Shown here one piece after another: positions 1-7,533 of a stretch of DNA of 64,000 bases; the stretch's first letter is position 1; each line of letters opens with the position of its first letter. A program made the translations under genes and the position numbers. Origin of the DNA: Ralstonia pickettii (GTDB lineage: Bacteria > Pseudomonadota > Gammaproteobacteria > Burkholderiales > Burkholderiaceae); contig NZ_CP066772.2 of the NCBI RefSeq assembly GCF_016466415.2, forward strand, positions 868,001 through 932,000. Reading direction: 5' to 3'. The notes under the pieces are model-generated. The model was not told the DNA's origin, ran no database searches, and worked only from the letters and a program-made list of their open reading frames with translations.

Positions 1-472
1 CCACGTTCAGCGCGTAAAGCTTGTGATAGTAGCGATGACGCCCAATGGGCGGGCAGGGGCCGCCGTAAGCGGTGCGCTGCCAGTCGTTGTTGCCGGGGCG
101 AGCACCCGGAGGCAGTCCCTTGCGTGATGCATCTTCTGCCAGCGAAGTGGTGCCGGGCGGGATGTTGTAGAGCACCCAGTGGACCCACGTCATCTTGGGG
201 GCCGCGGGGTCGGGCGCGTCGGGGTCATCGACGATCAGCGCCAGGCTGCGTGTGCCTGCCGGAGCGCCGGTCCACGCGAGCGGCGGCGATGTGTCCGCGC
301 CTTCACATGTCAGGCGGCTGGGGATTTCGCCGCCAGCGGCAAAGGCCGGAGAGGTCAAGGCGAGCGTCATGGCGTGCCTCACTTGAGCGGAGATGGAGGA
401 ACCACACAGCACGGTTGCCAGCAGTGACGCCCTGCCCAGCATTCGGATCATTCGGCGGTATGCAGGCGGCAT
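1..472 (-). CDS. YbhB/YbcL (PEBP, Raf-kinase-inhibitor-like) family protein, 3' end outside window
   Basis: Reading the minus strand from the ATG at 470-472 gives 157 codons without a stop; the gene leaves the window at base 1. The N-terminus looks like a signal peptide (basic start, hydrophobic stretch, then an Ala/Ser-rich segment). The mature part shows the PEBP hallmarks: the Asp-Pro-Asp-Ala-Pro anion-binding loop near residue 74, the WVHW strand near residue 87, and the G-G-P-C-P-P-x-G-x-H-R-Y block near residue 140. Bacterial members are small-ligand or phosphate-binding proteins of unclear physiological role. The family is usually 150-190 aa, so only about 20-30 residues should be missing. 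Family assignment is firm; function is not. Confidence 0.88.
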   Translation of the reverse strand, partial: MPPAYRRMIRMLGRASLLATVLCGSSISAQVRHAMTLALTSPAFAAGGEIPSRLTCEGADTSPPLAWTGAPAGTRSLALIVDDPDAPDPAAPKMTWVHWVLYNIPPGTTSLAEDASRKGLPPGARPGNNDWQRTAYGGPCPPIGRHRYYHKLYALNV

Positions 473-588
473 GTGCGAGGTCCCGGTCGGCGAGAGCGCA
501 TCCAGTCGAACGCGCTCCTGACTCCTTTCAAGCTAGTGCGCGGCGCCGGGGCAGACAAGGATTGCCGCCGCCGCGGCACCCATTGCCT

Positions 589-951
589 TCAGGCGAACCA
601 CCCCAGCGCCAACGCAGTCGCGGCCGGCACCGTCTGCACAAAGAAAATTCGTTTGTTGACCGTGACGGCGCCCCAGATGCCGGCCACCGCCACGCAGATC
701 AGACTGAACAGCGCAAACGCGGCGTTGATGGCGGGGTCTGGTGCGATCAGCCCAATGACCAGTGCGGCTACCAGAAAGCCGTTGTACAGCCCCTGGTTGG
801 ACGCCATGGCGGCGGTTTCGGCGGCTTTTTCCGGCGTGATGCGGAATACCTTGGGGCCGCGCGTCTTCCACAGCACCATCTCGAGTACGACGATGTAGAC
901 GTGGATCAGCAGCACCAGCAGGTAGGCGATGAGGCCGAGGGTTTTGATCAT
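589..951 (-). CDS. DUF1304 family integral membrane protein
   Basis: A 120-aa hydrophobic protein with about four predicted membrane helices. It has the DUF1304 layout: an N-terminal helix, then a W-K-T-R-G cytoplasmic segment, then an N-Q-G-L-Y-N-G motif that starts the second helix. I take the ATG at 951 as start; a TTG three codons upstream is also possible, and neither has a strong ribosome binding site. The gene is monocistronic, 116 bp from the PEBP gene on the same strand. DUF1304 proteins have no established activity, so this stays a conserved membrane protein of unknown role. Confidence 0.85.
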   Translation of the reverse strand: MIKTLGLIAYLLVLLIHVYIVVLEMVLWKTRGPKVFRITPEKAAETAAMASNQGLYNGFLVAALVIGLIAPDPAINAAFALFSLICVAVAGIWGAVTVNKRIFFVQTVPAATALALGWFA

Positions 952-1136
952 GGGAGGCAATCAGGGTATGAACGTGCCGCCATGATAGAGACTTTGTGCC
1001 GCGTATCGGCTCCCTGATGGAGGGGTATCGGCAGGGCTAAGGCGCACGCAGCCCGTTCCCCGCCGACGCGCCGCCTGCAAATTTCATCTGGCAGGACTAT
1101 GCTGTGCGTTTTCGTTCCAGGCAGAGGAGCCATCGC

Positions 1137-1853
1137 ATGACCGCATCGCAAGGATCCATGATTACGTTCAAACGCCCGGATGGGCAGGAACTCCAGGGCT
1201 ATCTGGCCAAGCCGGCCAAGGCAGAGGGCGCCCCGGGCATTGTCGTCATCCAGGAGTGGTGGGGCCTGAATGACCAGATTCGCGGCGTGGCCGATCGCCT
1301 CGCGCGCGCGGGCTACGTGGCGCTGGTGCCCGATCTCTATCGCGGCACCATGACGGTGGAAGAAGAGGAAGCGCACCACCTGATGACCAACCTCAACTTT
1401 GGCGACGCGGCCACGCAGGATGTGCGCGGCGCCGTGCAATACCTCAAGCAGACCTGCGCCCGCGTGGGCGTGACGGGTTACTGCATGGGCGGCGCGCTGA
1501 CGCTCCTGACGCTGAGCAACGTGCCGGAAGCGGATGCCGGCGTGGTCTGGTACGGCTACCCTCCGCTGGAATACATCGACGCCTCGAAGATCAAGGTGCC
1601 GGTGCAGGGCCACTGGGGCACGCAGGACACCGCCTTCAAGATCGAGGGCGTCGATGCGCTGGAGAAGAAGCTCGTCGATGCCGGCGTCGATGTCGACTTC
1701 CACCGCTATCTCGCGCATCACGCCTTCGCCAATGAAACGGCCGTGGGCGAGAACCGCATCGCCATCACGCAATACGACCCGGTGTGGGCCGAACATGCGT
1801 GGGACCGCGCGCTGACGTTCTTCGGCCGCACGCTGTGGTCGCGTCAGGGGTAA
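1137..1853 (+). CDS. Dienelactone hydrolase family protein
   Basis: A 238-aa alpha/beta hydrolase of the carboxymethylenebutenolidase type, probably cytoplasmic. The catalytic triad is visible: Cys116 in the nucleophile elbow G-Y-C-M-G-G, Asp164 in W-G-T-Q-D, and His195 in the A-H-H-A-F segment. The E-W-W-G-L motif near residue 40 is also typical of the family. The ATG at 1137 is chosen because AGAGGAG lies about 8 bases upstream; an in-frame start at 1104 lacks one. Family members open enol-lactone rings in chloroaromatic breakdown, but no other catabolic genes are nearby, so the substrate is unknown and may be an unrelated ester or lactone. Confidence 0.93.
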   Translation: MTASQGSMITFKRPDGQELQGYLAKPAKAEGAPGIVVIQEWWGLNDQIRGVADRLARAGYVALVPDLYRGTMTVEEEEAHHLMTNLNFGDAATQDVRGAVQYLKQTCARVGVTGYCMGGALTLLTLSNVPEADAGVVWYGYPPLEYIDASKIKVPVQGHWGTQDTAFKIEGVDALEKKLVDAGVDVDFHRYLAHHAFANETAVGENRIAITQYDPVWAEHAWDRALTFFGRTLWSRQG

Positions 1854-1937
1854 GCGCACGCAGGACGGCGGGATTGGCGGTACGGCGCGCTCACGAAATG
1901 CTGCAATTTCGCATGTGGGCTGCGCCGGTGCCGCCGC

Positions 1938-1943
1938 TATAAT
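1938..1943 (+). promoter_or_regulatory. -10 element (TATAAT) of the C4/P4-type leader
   Basis: A perfect TATAAT stands alone in a GC-rich intergenic stretch. No convincing -35 is visible at the right distance. Transcription from about 1950 would enter seqA (1972-1984) almost at once, as in the phage P4 immunity leader. Confidence 0.6.
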
Positions 1944-1971
1944 TCACGGCGCTGCCGCACCAACGGCAGCT

Positions 1972-1984
1972 GGGTTTAGCAGCC
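1972..1984 (+). promoter_or_regulatory. seqA-like target of the C4 antisense RNA
   Basis: GGGTTTAGCAGCC is nearly complementary to the loop of the downstream C4 RNA (2104-2116; its reverse complement is GGGTTAGCAGACC). The core GTTTAGCAGC recurs at 2139-2148 (seqC), just before the ribosome binding site of the first ORF. In P4 the trans-acting RNA pairs with such copies in the nascent leader and causes early termination. The role here is inferred by analogy. Confidence 0.65.
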
Positions 1985-2007
1985 TATTCTTACCGTATGG
2001 CCGGACG

Positions 2008-2028
2008 GCCGCCTCGTGCGGCTTTTTT
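2008..2028 (+). terminator. Intrinsic terminator inside the immunity leader
   Basis: A five-base-pair GCCGC/GCGGC stem with a CTCGT loop is followed by six T residues. It lies between seqA and the C4 RNA, where premature termination would silence the downstream ORFs. Confidence 0.7.
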
Positions 2029-2058
2029 ACGTCCGTGCTCGCGCACGCTTGTACCACG

Positions 2059-2132
2059 GCGGGCCGGGCAGGGGACCTTCGGGTCGCCGGCGTCCTACGG
2101 GCCGGTCTGCTAACCCTGTCGTCGGGCCCGCC
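2059..2132 (+). ncRNA. C4 antisense RNA (phage P1/P4-type immunity RNA)
   Basis: The fold can be drawn by hand. An outer helix pairs GGCGGGCC (2059-2066) with GGCCCGCC (2125-2132). Inside it are a GACC-TTCG-GGTC tetraloop hairpin (2074-2085) and a CCGGC/GCCGG hairpin (2087-2105). The single-stranded TCTGCTAACCC segment (2107-2116) is complementary to the two leader copies, seqA at 1972 and seqC at 2139. This is the arrangement of C4 antisense RNA, which acts as immunity or antirepressor control in P1, P7, P22 and P4-like phages. No integrase, capsid or replication gene lies nearby, so this is either an orphan module or a domesticated control element. Confidence 0.8.
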
Positions 2133-2138
2133 ACCCTC

Positions 2139-2148
2139 GTTTAGCAGC
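2139..2148 (+). promoter_or_regulatory. seqC-like second target of the C4 RNA
   Basis: GTTTAGCAGC repeats the seqA core 37 bases before the leader-peptide start codon at 2185. Pairing with the C4 RNA here would compete with structures next to the TAGGAGG ribosome binding site. Confidence 0.6.
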
Positions 2149-2184
2149 GATTAGTCGGGCCTTTTGCTATCCGTAGGAGGCTCC

Positions 2185-2277
2185 ATGACTGTTGTGTTCG
2201 GCGGGCGTCGCCCCGCGTCTTTTCCTTCGCCACCTTGGCTGCGCCCCGTTCCGTTGCGAACCGGAGGCCGCCAATGA
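2185..2277 (+). CDS. 30-aa leader peptide downstream of the C4 RNA
   Basis: A short Arg/Pro-rich ORF starts with Met-Thr-Val-Val-Phe-Gly-Gly. It is preceded by an excellent ribosome binding site (TAGGAGG, 2174-2180). Its stop overlaps the next start as ATGA (2274-2277), which implies translational coupling. Short peptides of this kind follow C4-type leaders in P4-like elements (the ASH/icd-like group). Resemblance to that group is only suggestive: the sequence is too short to assign. It may matter as a translated leader rather than as a protein. Confidence 0.6.
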   Translation: MTVVFGGRRPASFPSPPWLRPVPLRTGGRQ

Positions 2278-2546
2278 CACTCACCAAACGCCGTGTCTAC
2301 CTTGACGGTGCGCTGGAAGCGCGCGCCTTCCTCTGCCGAACGCAGGCCTATGTGCGCGAGTTCGGACAGCATCGGCCGCGCCTGTTGCGGCAGCAACTGA
2401 TGCTGTACACGGGCACCGCATATCCGCCCGCCTTTGCGCGCGGGTTTGTCGACATGATCGGCGCATACCTGTCACTGGCACTCGAGCGCAGCGATATCGA
2501 CCCAGCCACGTGGGAACTGATGGCCGAGGTCGAACGGTTGCGTTAG
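2274..2546 (+). CDS. 90-aa protein of unknown function under C4-type control
   Basis: The start codon ATG at 2274 overlaps the stop of the 30-aa leader, so translation is probably coupled; an in-frame upstream start at 2235 would overlap it more and has no ribosome binding site. The protein is basic and mainly helical, with no signal peptide or membrane helix and no domain I recognise. Its position as the only full ORF behind a P4-like immunity leader suggests that it is the gene being held silent: a phage-derived function, a toxin-like protein or a small regulator. None of these can be shown from the sequence. Confidence 0.75.
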   Translation: MTLTKRRVYLDGALEARAFLCRTQAYVREFGQHRPRLLRQQLMLYTGTAYPPAFARGFVDMIGAYLSLALERSDIDPATWELMAEVERLR

Positions 2547-2569
2547 ATGCCCTGCGGCGGCGCGGGCAA

Positions 2570-4192
2570 TCAGTTGCCCAGAATGCGCCGCGCCGCCCGA
2601 TCGCCCCACCACGCCGCTTCTTCAAAGACGGAATAGCCGGACAGGTCTGCATGCGCGTAGTGGATCGGCCCGGCGCTTTCACGCAGGCGCGCAATGCCGG
2701 GTCTGGAGAGAAAGCCCGGTGTGGGAATCGCCATCGCATGGCCGCGCAGCGTCAGGTCGGCCCGGCGGATCTGTGTGCGCAGCCGGATGCCGTACACCGT
2801 ATCGAGATCGGCCAGCGCGCGATCGAGCAGTGCTTGCGGCGATGCCTTCAGCAGCCATTCACGCGCCGCCTTGGTTGTCATGTCCGACAGCGCCACGTAG
2901 GCCGTGAACACGCTCTGCGCGGGCGGCCCGACGCGAATGTCCTGGTGATTGGCGACCACATAACCCAGGCCCGTGCCGCGATAGACCACGTTGTCCCACG
3001 CCAGCGGCGTGTCGTCGTGTTCGGGCGGAAAACCGTCGATGAGCAGGTTGGCGAGCAGCCACGGTGCGGTTTCGGGCAACTCGGCGGCGGGCACGTCAAA
3101 GCCGTCGACGATGTGTTTGGCCACGTGCAGCGGCATCGCGCTGACCACGTGATCGGCTAGCAGGCGCACGACGCGGCCATCCGCTTGCAGCACATCGGCA
3201 AAGACACGTGCGCCGGCCTCGTTTGTCGTGCCGATGCGCGCGGCGCTGCCCGGCAGCAAACGGCCCGGTTCGTCCAATCCGGCGGCTTCGAACAGCCGCT
3301 TGGCCATCCAGTCCAGCCCTTCGGCCCAGGTGAGCACGGTGCCTTGTTCCGCATTGCTTGCCATGCCGCCGCGGCTGGCGAAATAGGCGATGCCGGCCCA
3401 GGCGGAAACATGATCCGCCGTGGCGCCGTAATCGTCGCGGCAACAGTAGTCGGCATACCAGTGCAGCGTGGCGGCGCGGTAGCCCTCGCGGTGCAGCCAG
3501 TCGCGGAAGGTGAGTGCATCGAGCGCGCGCCACGCTGGGTCTGCGGACGAGAGCGCCGTCGGCACGGCAAAGACGCGGCGGCCGTCGGCGCCGGTGGTCT
3601 GGCGCAGCCGGTCGATTTGAGCGAAGAACCGTGTGTGCTCGGCACGTTCCGCCTCGGAAATGCCCTCGTGCGGCACGAAGCCGTCTTGCCAGCGATTTCC
3701 GAGCCACAGGCGTTCATCAGGCGCATGAACGAGCACGCGTTCGTCGTACGTCGGGCGCAGCGCAAATGGGTTGCGCTCGATCACGCCAAAATCGGCCAGC
3801 ATCTCGCGGACATGCGTCGATTCCATCGACGGCAGCGGCAGGTAATGCGCACCGGTCGGGAAGCGCTGCGTACCGAAGGCGCCGCCAGCCGCATTGCCAT
3901 AGCGCTCCGGGCCTTCTACGACCACAATGTCGTGCCGCCCGCTTTTTGCGAGCCGCCACGCACAGCTCAACCCGCCGACGCCGCTGCCGCAAATGGCAAC
4001 GCCCACGCGCCGCGTTTCCGATGGTCGCGGCAGCGCGCGCAGGTCGCGCAGCCGATGGCCCGCAGCCTGACCGGGCATGCGCACGTTGGGCGTGATTTCA
4101 GTAAAGGCGCGAAAGCTCCCCCACGAAGCGGCACCCGCCGCGGCTACACCGGCAGCGGCTGCACCCACAAGAAAGCTGCGTCGCGTTGCCAT
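2570..4192 (-). CDS. Tat-exported FAD-dependent oxidoreductase (amine-oxidase-like)
   Basis: A 540-aa flavoprotein. The N-terminus begins Met-Ala-Thr-Arg-Arg-Ser-Phe-Leu-Val-Gly, a twin-arginine signal, followed by an Ala-rich hydrophobic stretch, so it probably folds in the cytoplasm and is exported with its cofactor. A dinucleotide-binding motif (G-S-G-V-G-G-L-S-C-A-W-R-L) follows near residue 70. The rest looks like the NAD(P)-binding/amine oxidase superfamily. Its start overlaps the stop of the upstream spermidine-synthase-like gene (TGATG), so the two are co-translated. A periplasmic oxidase paired with an aminopropyltransferase suggests that it acts on a polyamine or polyamine-modified product; this is inferred from context. 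A longer in-frame reading upstream to 4660 only shadows the neighbouring gene. Confidence 0.88.
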   Translation of the reverse strand: MATRRSFLVGAAAAGVAAAGAASWGSFRAFTEITPNVRMPGQAAGHRLRDLRALPRPSETRRVGVAICGSGVGGLSCAWRLAKSGRHDIVVVEGPERYGNAAGGAFGTQRFPTGAHYLPLPSMESTHVREMLADFGVIERNPFALRPTYDERVLVHAPDERLWLGNRWQDGFVPHEGISEAERAEHTRFFAQIDRLRQTTGADGRRVFAVPTALSSADPAWRALDALTFRDWLHREGYRAATLHWYADYCCRDDYGATADHVSAWAGIAYFASRGGMASNAEQGTVLTWAEGLDWMAKRLFEAAGLDEPGRLLPGSAARIGTTNEAGARVFADVLQADGRVVRLLADHVVSAMPLHVAKHIVDGFDVPAAELPETAPWLLANLLIDGFPPEHDDTPLAWDNVVYRGTGLGYVVANHQDIRVGPPAQSVFTAYVALSDMTTKAAREWLLKASPQALLDRALADLDTVYGIRLRTQIRRADLTLRGHAMAIPTPGFLSRPGIARLRESAGPIHYAHADLSGYSVFEEAAWWGDRAARRILGN

Positions 4193-5769
4193 CAGCGCAG
4201 CACGCCGTGCCAGTCTTCTTCGAAATACCGCACCAGCGATTGGTTGTTCAGCCGGTTCGGTTCCACCTGCGGGCGCGGCATGTCGGGCGCGAAGCTGAAC
4301 ATCTGGTGCGTGGTGTCGGCGTCCAGGAAGCGCGTCGGCACGCGGTACGACGTAGGCGGTTTGAAATCCGCGCGGCCCGGTGCGGCCAGGATGAAGCCCC
4401 ATTCGCCAAAGGATGGCACCAGCGCGTGGTACGGCCACGTGCGGTAACCGGCTTCCTTCAGCGTCGCATCCACGCACCAGTACGAACGCGGCGCGAAATA
4501 GGGCGACGTGGCTTGAATGACAACCAGGCCCGTATCCGCCACATGGCGCGACAGCAGCCGGTAGAACGGCACCGAATACAGTTTGCCGATGCTGAAGTTG
4601 GACGGGTCCGGAAAATCGACGATGGCCACGTCGAACATGTCGGTGGCGGTTTGCATCCATTGCGCCGCATCGGCGTTGACCACTGTCACGCGTGGGTCGC
4701 TGAACGCATGCTGGTTAAGCGCGACCAGTGCCTCGGCGTGCGAGAACAGGTTCGTCATGCGCGGGTCCAGGTCGACCAGCGTGACGTGCTCCACCTGCGG
4801 GTACTTCAGGATCTGCCGCAGCGCGAGGCCGTCGCCGCCGCCCAGCACCAGCACGCGCCGCGCACCGCGCACCGATTCCAGCGCAGGCAGTACCAGCGCC
4901 TCGTGATAGCGATATTCGTCGCGCGAGGAAAACTGCAGATTGCCATTGATATACAGGCGCAGGTCGTCTTTCCAGCGCGTCACCACCAGCCGTTGATACG
5001 GCGAGGAAATCGCATGGATGATCTCGTCCCCAAAGAGCGCGCGTTCCGACCAATGCGTAAGCTTGTCCGATGCGCCAAAGCCCGCCAGCAATGCCGCTGC
5101 CACTGCGCCTGCGCGCCACGCCATCGCCGTACGCATGCGGGCCGTGAGCGCCAGCTCGGCGCGGAAGTGCCAGAGCGTCCAGACCGCAATCGCAGTATTG
5201 AACAGTCCGAACAGGAAACCGGTGCGCACCAGCCCGAGGCGCGGCGCCAGCACCAGCGGAAACAGCAGCGACACCGCCAGCGCGCCGAGGTAGTCGAACG
5301 TCAGCACGCGGCTGACGAGATCGGAAAACTTGGCCTGCCGCCGATGCAGCATGCGCATCACCAGCGGGATCTCCATGCCGACCAGCACGCCGATCACCGT
5401 GACCAGCGCGTACAGCACCAGCCGGAACGGCGCCGATTCCAGAGCAAACAACGCAAACAGCGCAGCGGCCGACACGCCGCCAAACAGGCCGACCAGCAAT
5501 TCCAGATCGACAAAGCGGGCGAGCAGCGCGTCGTCCGCCACGTAGCGCGAGAGCCATGAGCCGATGCCCATGGCAAACAGATAGGCGCCGATGATGGAAG
5601 AGAACTGCAGGATGGAATCGCCCAGCAGATACGAAGCCAATGCCCCGGCAATCAATTCGTACGCGAGCCCGCACGAGGCCACCACGAAAACGGCGAGGAC
5701 CAGCAGGGCATTGCTGCGGCCGGCAGGCTGCGTGGGTTCGTATGTGGCGTCAGGCTGCGGCGTCGACAT
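4192..5769 (-). CDS. Membrane-anchored spermidine-synthase-like protein
   Basis: A 525-aa two-part protein. Residues about 20-225 hold seven or so membrane helices. Residues about 240-500 form a Rossmann aminopropyltransferase domain with the G-G-G-D-G-L motif that binds decarboxylated AdoMet, an acidic V-D-L-D segment, and a V-D-F-P-D-P motif in place of the usual catalytic D-x-x-D-P. Stand-alone SpeE is about 290 aa and soluble, so the membrane half is an addition. speD, which makes the aminopropyl donor, is part of the divergent half of this cluster (9161). The likely reaction is aminopropyl transfer at the membrane; the acceptor need not be putrescine. The start is the ATG at 5769. Confidence 0.9.
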   Translation of the reverse strand: MSTPQPDATYEPTQPAGRSNALLVLAVFVVASCGLAYELIAGALASYLLGDSILQFSSIIGAYLFAMGIGSWLSRYVADDALLARFVDLELLVGLFGGVSAAALFALFALESAPFRLVLYALVTVIGVLVGMEIPLVMRMLHRRQAKFSDLVSRVLTFDYLGALAVSLLFPLVLAPRLGLVRTGFLFGLFNTAIAVWTLWHFRAELALTARMRTAMAWRAGAVAAALLAGFGASDKLTHWSERALFGDEIIHAISSPYQRLVVTRWKDDLRLYINGNLQFSSRDEYRYHEALVLPALESVRGARRVLVLGGGDGLALRQILKYPQVEHVTLVDLDPRMTNLFSHAEALVALNQHAFSDPRVTVVNADAAQWMQTATDMFDVAIVDFPDPSNFSIGKLYSVPFYRLLSRHVADTGLVVIQATSPYFAPRSYWCVDATLKEAGYRTWPYHALVPSFGEWGFILAAPGRADFKPPTSYRVPTRFLDADTTHQMFSFAPDMPRPQVEPNRLNNQSLVRYFEEDWHGVLR

Positions 5770-5946
5770 GCTGCGAAGGTGGAAAATGAACGGTCGTTAA
5801 CAAACGGCGGATGCCGAGGCGAGCGCGATTGTGCCGCCTTTTTTCCCAGCCTGCGAGTCGGCTGCTGCATGGCTGCATCGGGGGGTACGCAAGCGGCGAA
5901 TCAGCCGCTATAGTGGCGCCACCTATGTACTGCACGGCCCCTTCCC

Positions 5947-6345
5947 ATGCCTGACATGACCGCTTCCGTGATCGCCTATGCCTCGCACCTGCTGGCGGGC
6001 GCCGTGGTGTTTTCCGGTTTCTTCTTCGTCTACCTGCGCCTGACGCCGTATGACGAGTTCAAGCTGATCCGCGAAGGCAATATCGCGGCGGCGCTGTCGC
6101 TGGCCGGGGCGCTGCTAGGGTTCGTGCTGACCATCGCGTCGAGCATCACGCATGCCGATGGCCTGGTGCCGTTCCTGTTCTGGGCGGTGATGGCGTCGGT
6201 GGTGCAACTGATCGTCTTCCTGGTGCTCACGCGGCTGATGCCGGATTACCGCCTGCAGATCGAGCACAACAACATCGCCGCCGGTATGCTGTTTGGCGTG
6301 AGCGCGCTGGCCGTTGGCGTGATCAACGCGGCGTGCCTGTCCTGA
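5947..6345 (+). CDS. DUF350 family membrane protein (YjfL-like)
   Basis: A 132-aa protein with four predicted membrane helices and a cytoplasmic loop (Y-D-E-F-K-L-I-R-E-G-N) between the first two, as in DUF350. Its E. coli relative YjfL sits in the yjf operon with a PspA homologue and a glutathionylspermidine-synthase-like ATP-grasp enzyme. That link of DUF350 to polyamine or amide chemistry and membrane stress matches this neighbourhood. It opens the plus-strand arm of the cluster, 177 bp from the divergent synthase-like gene. A second ATG lies three codons downstream and cannot be excluded. Confidence 0.88.
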   Translation: MPDMTASVIAYASHLLAGAVVFSGFFFVYLRLTPYDEFKLIREGNIAAALSLAGALLGFVLTIASSITHADGLVPFLFWAVMASVVQLIVFLVLTRLMPDYRLQIEHNNIAAGMLFGVSALAVGVINAACLS

Positions 6346-6395
6346 CCTTTGTCCTGATTGTTCCTGCCCCGCGAATCATCGCGAAGGAGTTTGCT

Positions 6396-7445
6396 GTGAG
6401 CCTGTCCAGTTTCATCAAAAAGCAGTTCATCGACATCCTGCAATGGACGGAGAGCGAGGACGGCGTGCTCGCCTGGCGCTATCCAATGCAGGACATGGAA
6501 ATCCAGAACGGCGGCACCCTGGTCGTGCGCGACTCGCAGATGGCGATGTTCGTCAACGAAGGCCAGATCGCCGACGTGTTCAGCGCCGGCACCTTCAAGC
6601 TGACCACGCAGACGCTGCCCGTTCTCACGTACCTGAAGAACTGGGACAAGCTGTTCGAGTCCCCCTTCAAGTCCGACGTCTACTACTTCAGCACGCGCCA
6701 GCAACTCGGCCGCCGCTGGGGCACGCCGCAGCCCGTGACGGTGCGCGACAAGGATTTCGGCATGATCCGTCTGCGCGCCTTTGGCGTGTACGCCTACCAC
6801 GTGGCCGACCCGAAGCTGTTCTACCAGCAGGTGAGCGGCACGCGCGACATCTACACCGTGGATGACGTCGAGGCACAGCTGGGCCCCGTCATCATGGGCG
6901 CGATGGCGACCGCGTTTGGCGAATCCGGCGTGCCGTTCCTGGACTTGGCCGCCAACCAGATGCTGATGTCGAACAAGGTGCGCGAGGCGCTGCTGCCGCA
7001 GTTCACGCAGTACGGTCTGGCGCTCGACAGCTTCCAGGTGTCCAGCGTCACGCTGCCGGACGAACTGCAGGCCGCACTGGATCGCCGCATCAGCATGGAC
7101 ATGACCGGCGACATGCAGCGCTTCACGCAATATCAGACGGCCGAATCGCTGCCGCTGGCGGCACGCAACGAAGGCGGCATCGCCGGTACGGGTGCGGGTT
7201 TGGCGGCAGGGCTGGCAATGGGCCAGGCGATGGCCGACAGCCTGCGTACCGCTGTGCAGGGCAACCCTGGCGGTGCGGCAGCTCCTGCAGCGCAATCTGC
7301 CGCCGCCGTCCCAGCTGCTCCGGCAACTGACGACCCCTCGGCACGCCTGGCCAAGCTCAAGGAACTGCTCGACAAGGGCCTCATCACGCAAGCGGACTTT
7401 GATGCCGGCAAGGCTGCCGTGCTGAAGGCGCTGACCGGAGGCTGA
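6396..7445 (+). CDS. SPFH (band-7) family protein with C-terminal SHOCT domain
   Basis: A 349-aa protein of the YdjI/virion-core-like SPFH group. The GTG at 6396 is preferred because AAGGAG sits at 6384-6389; the longer reading from 6333 overlaps the end of DUF350 and has no ribosome binding site. Residues about 20-240 form the SPFH core, followed by a Gly/Ala-rich linker. The last 35 or so residues are a SHOCT domain (A-R-L-A-K-L-K-E-L-L-D-K-G-L-I-T motif). SPFH proteins form membrane-associated oligomeric scaffolds. It may recruit the DUF4178 partner encoded next; this is inference. A strong terminator follows at 7471. Confidence 0.88.
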   Translation: MSLSSFIKKQFIDILQWTESEDGVLAWRYPMQDMEIQNGGTLVVRDSQMAMFVNEGQIADVFSAGTFKLTTQTLPVLTYLKNWDKLFESPFKSDVYYFSTRQQLGRRWGTPQPVTVRDKDFGMIRLRAFGVYAYHVADPKLFYQQVSGTRDIYTVDDVEAQLGPVIMGAMATAFGESGVPFLDLAANQMLMSNKVREALLPQFTQYGLALDSFQVSSVTLPDELQAALDRRISMDMTGDMQRFTQYQTAESLPLAARNEGGIAGTGAGLAAGLAMGQAMADSLRTAVQGNPGGAAAPAAQSAAAVPAAPATDDPSARLAKLKELLDKGLITQADFDAGKAAVLKALTGG

Positions 7446-7470
7446 CCCTCGGCCCCGCTGATCGGATGAC

Positions 7471-7498
7471 CGGGCGGCACCGCAAGCCGCCCGTTTTT
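7471..7498 (+). terminator. Intrinsic terminator between the SPFH and DUF4178 genes
   Basis: CGGGCGGC (7471-7478) pairs perfectly with GCCGCCCG (7486-7493) and is followed by TTTTT. It should end or attenuate transcription after the SPFH gene, so the DUF4178-speD part may need its own promoter or readthrough. Confidence 0.75.
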
Positions 7499-7533
7499 CT
7501 GCGCCATTTTTCGCGCAATCGAACGACCTGACC

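Noticed and set aside
4193-4660. Upstream extension of the FAD oxidoreductase frame
   Set aside because: It overlaps the synthase-like gene; the twin-arginine signal begins at 4192.
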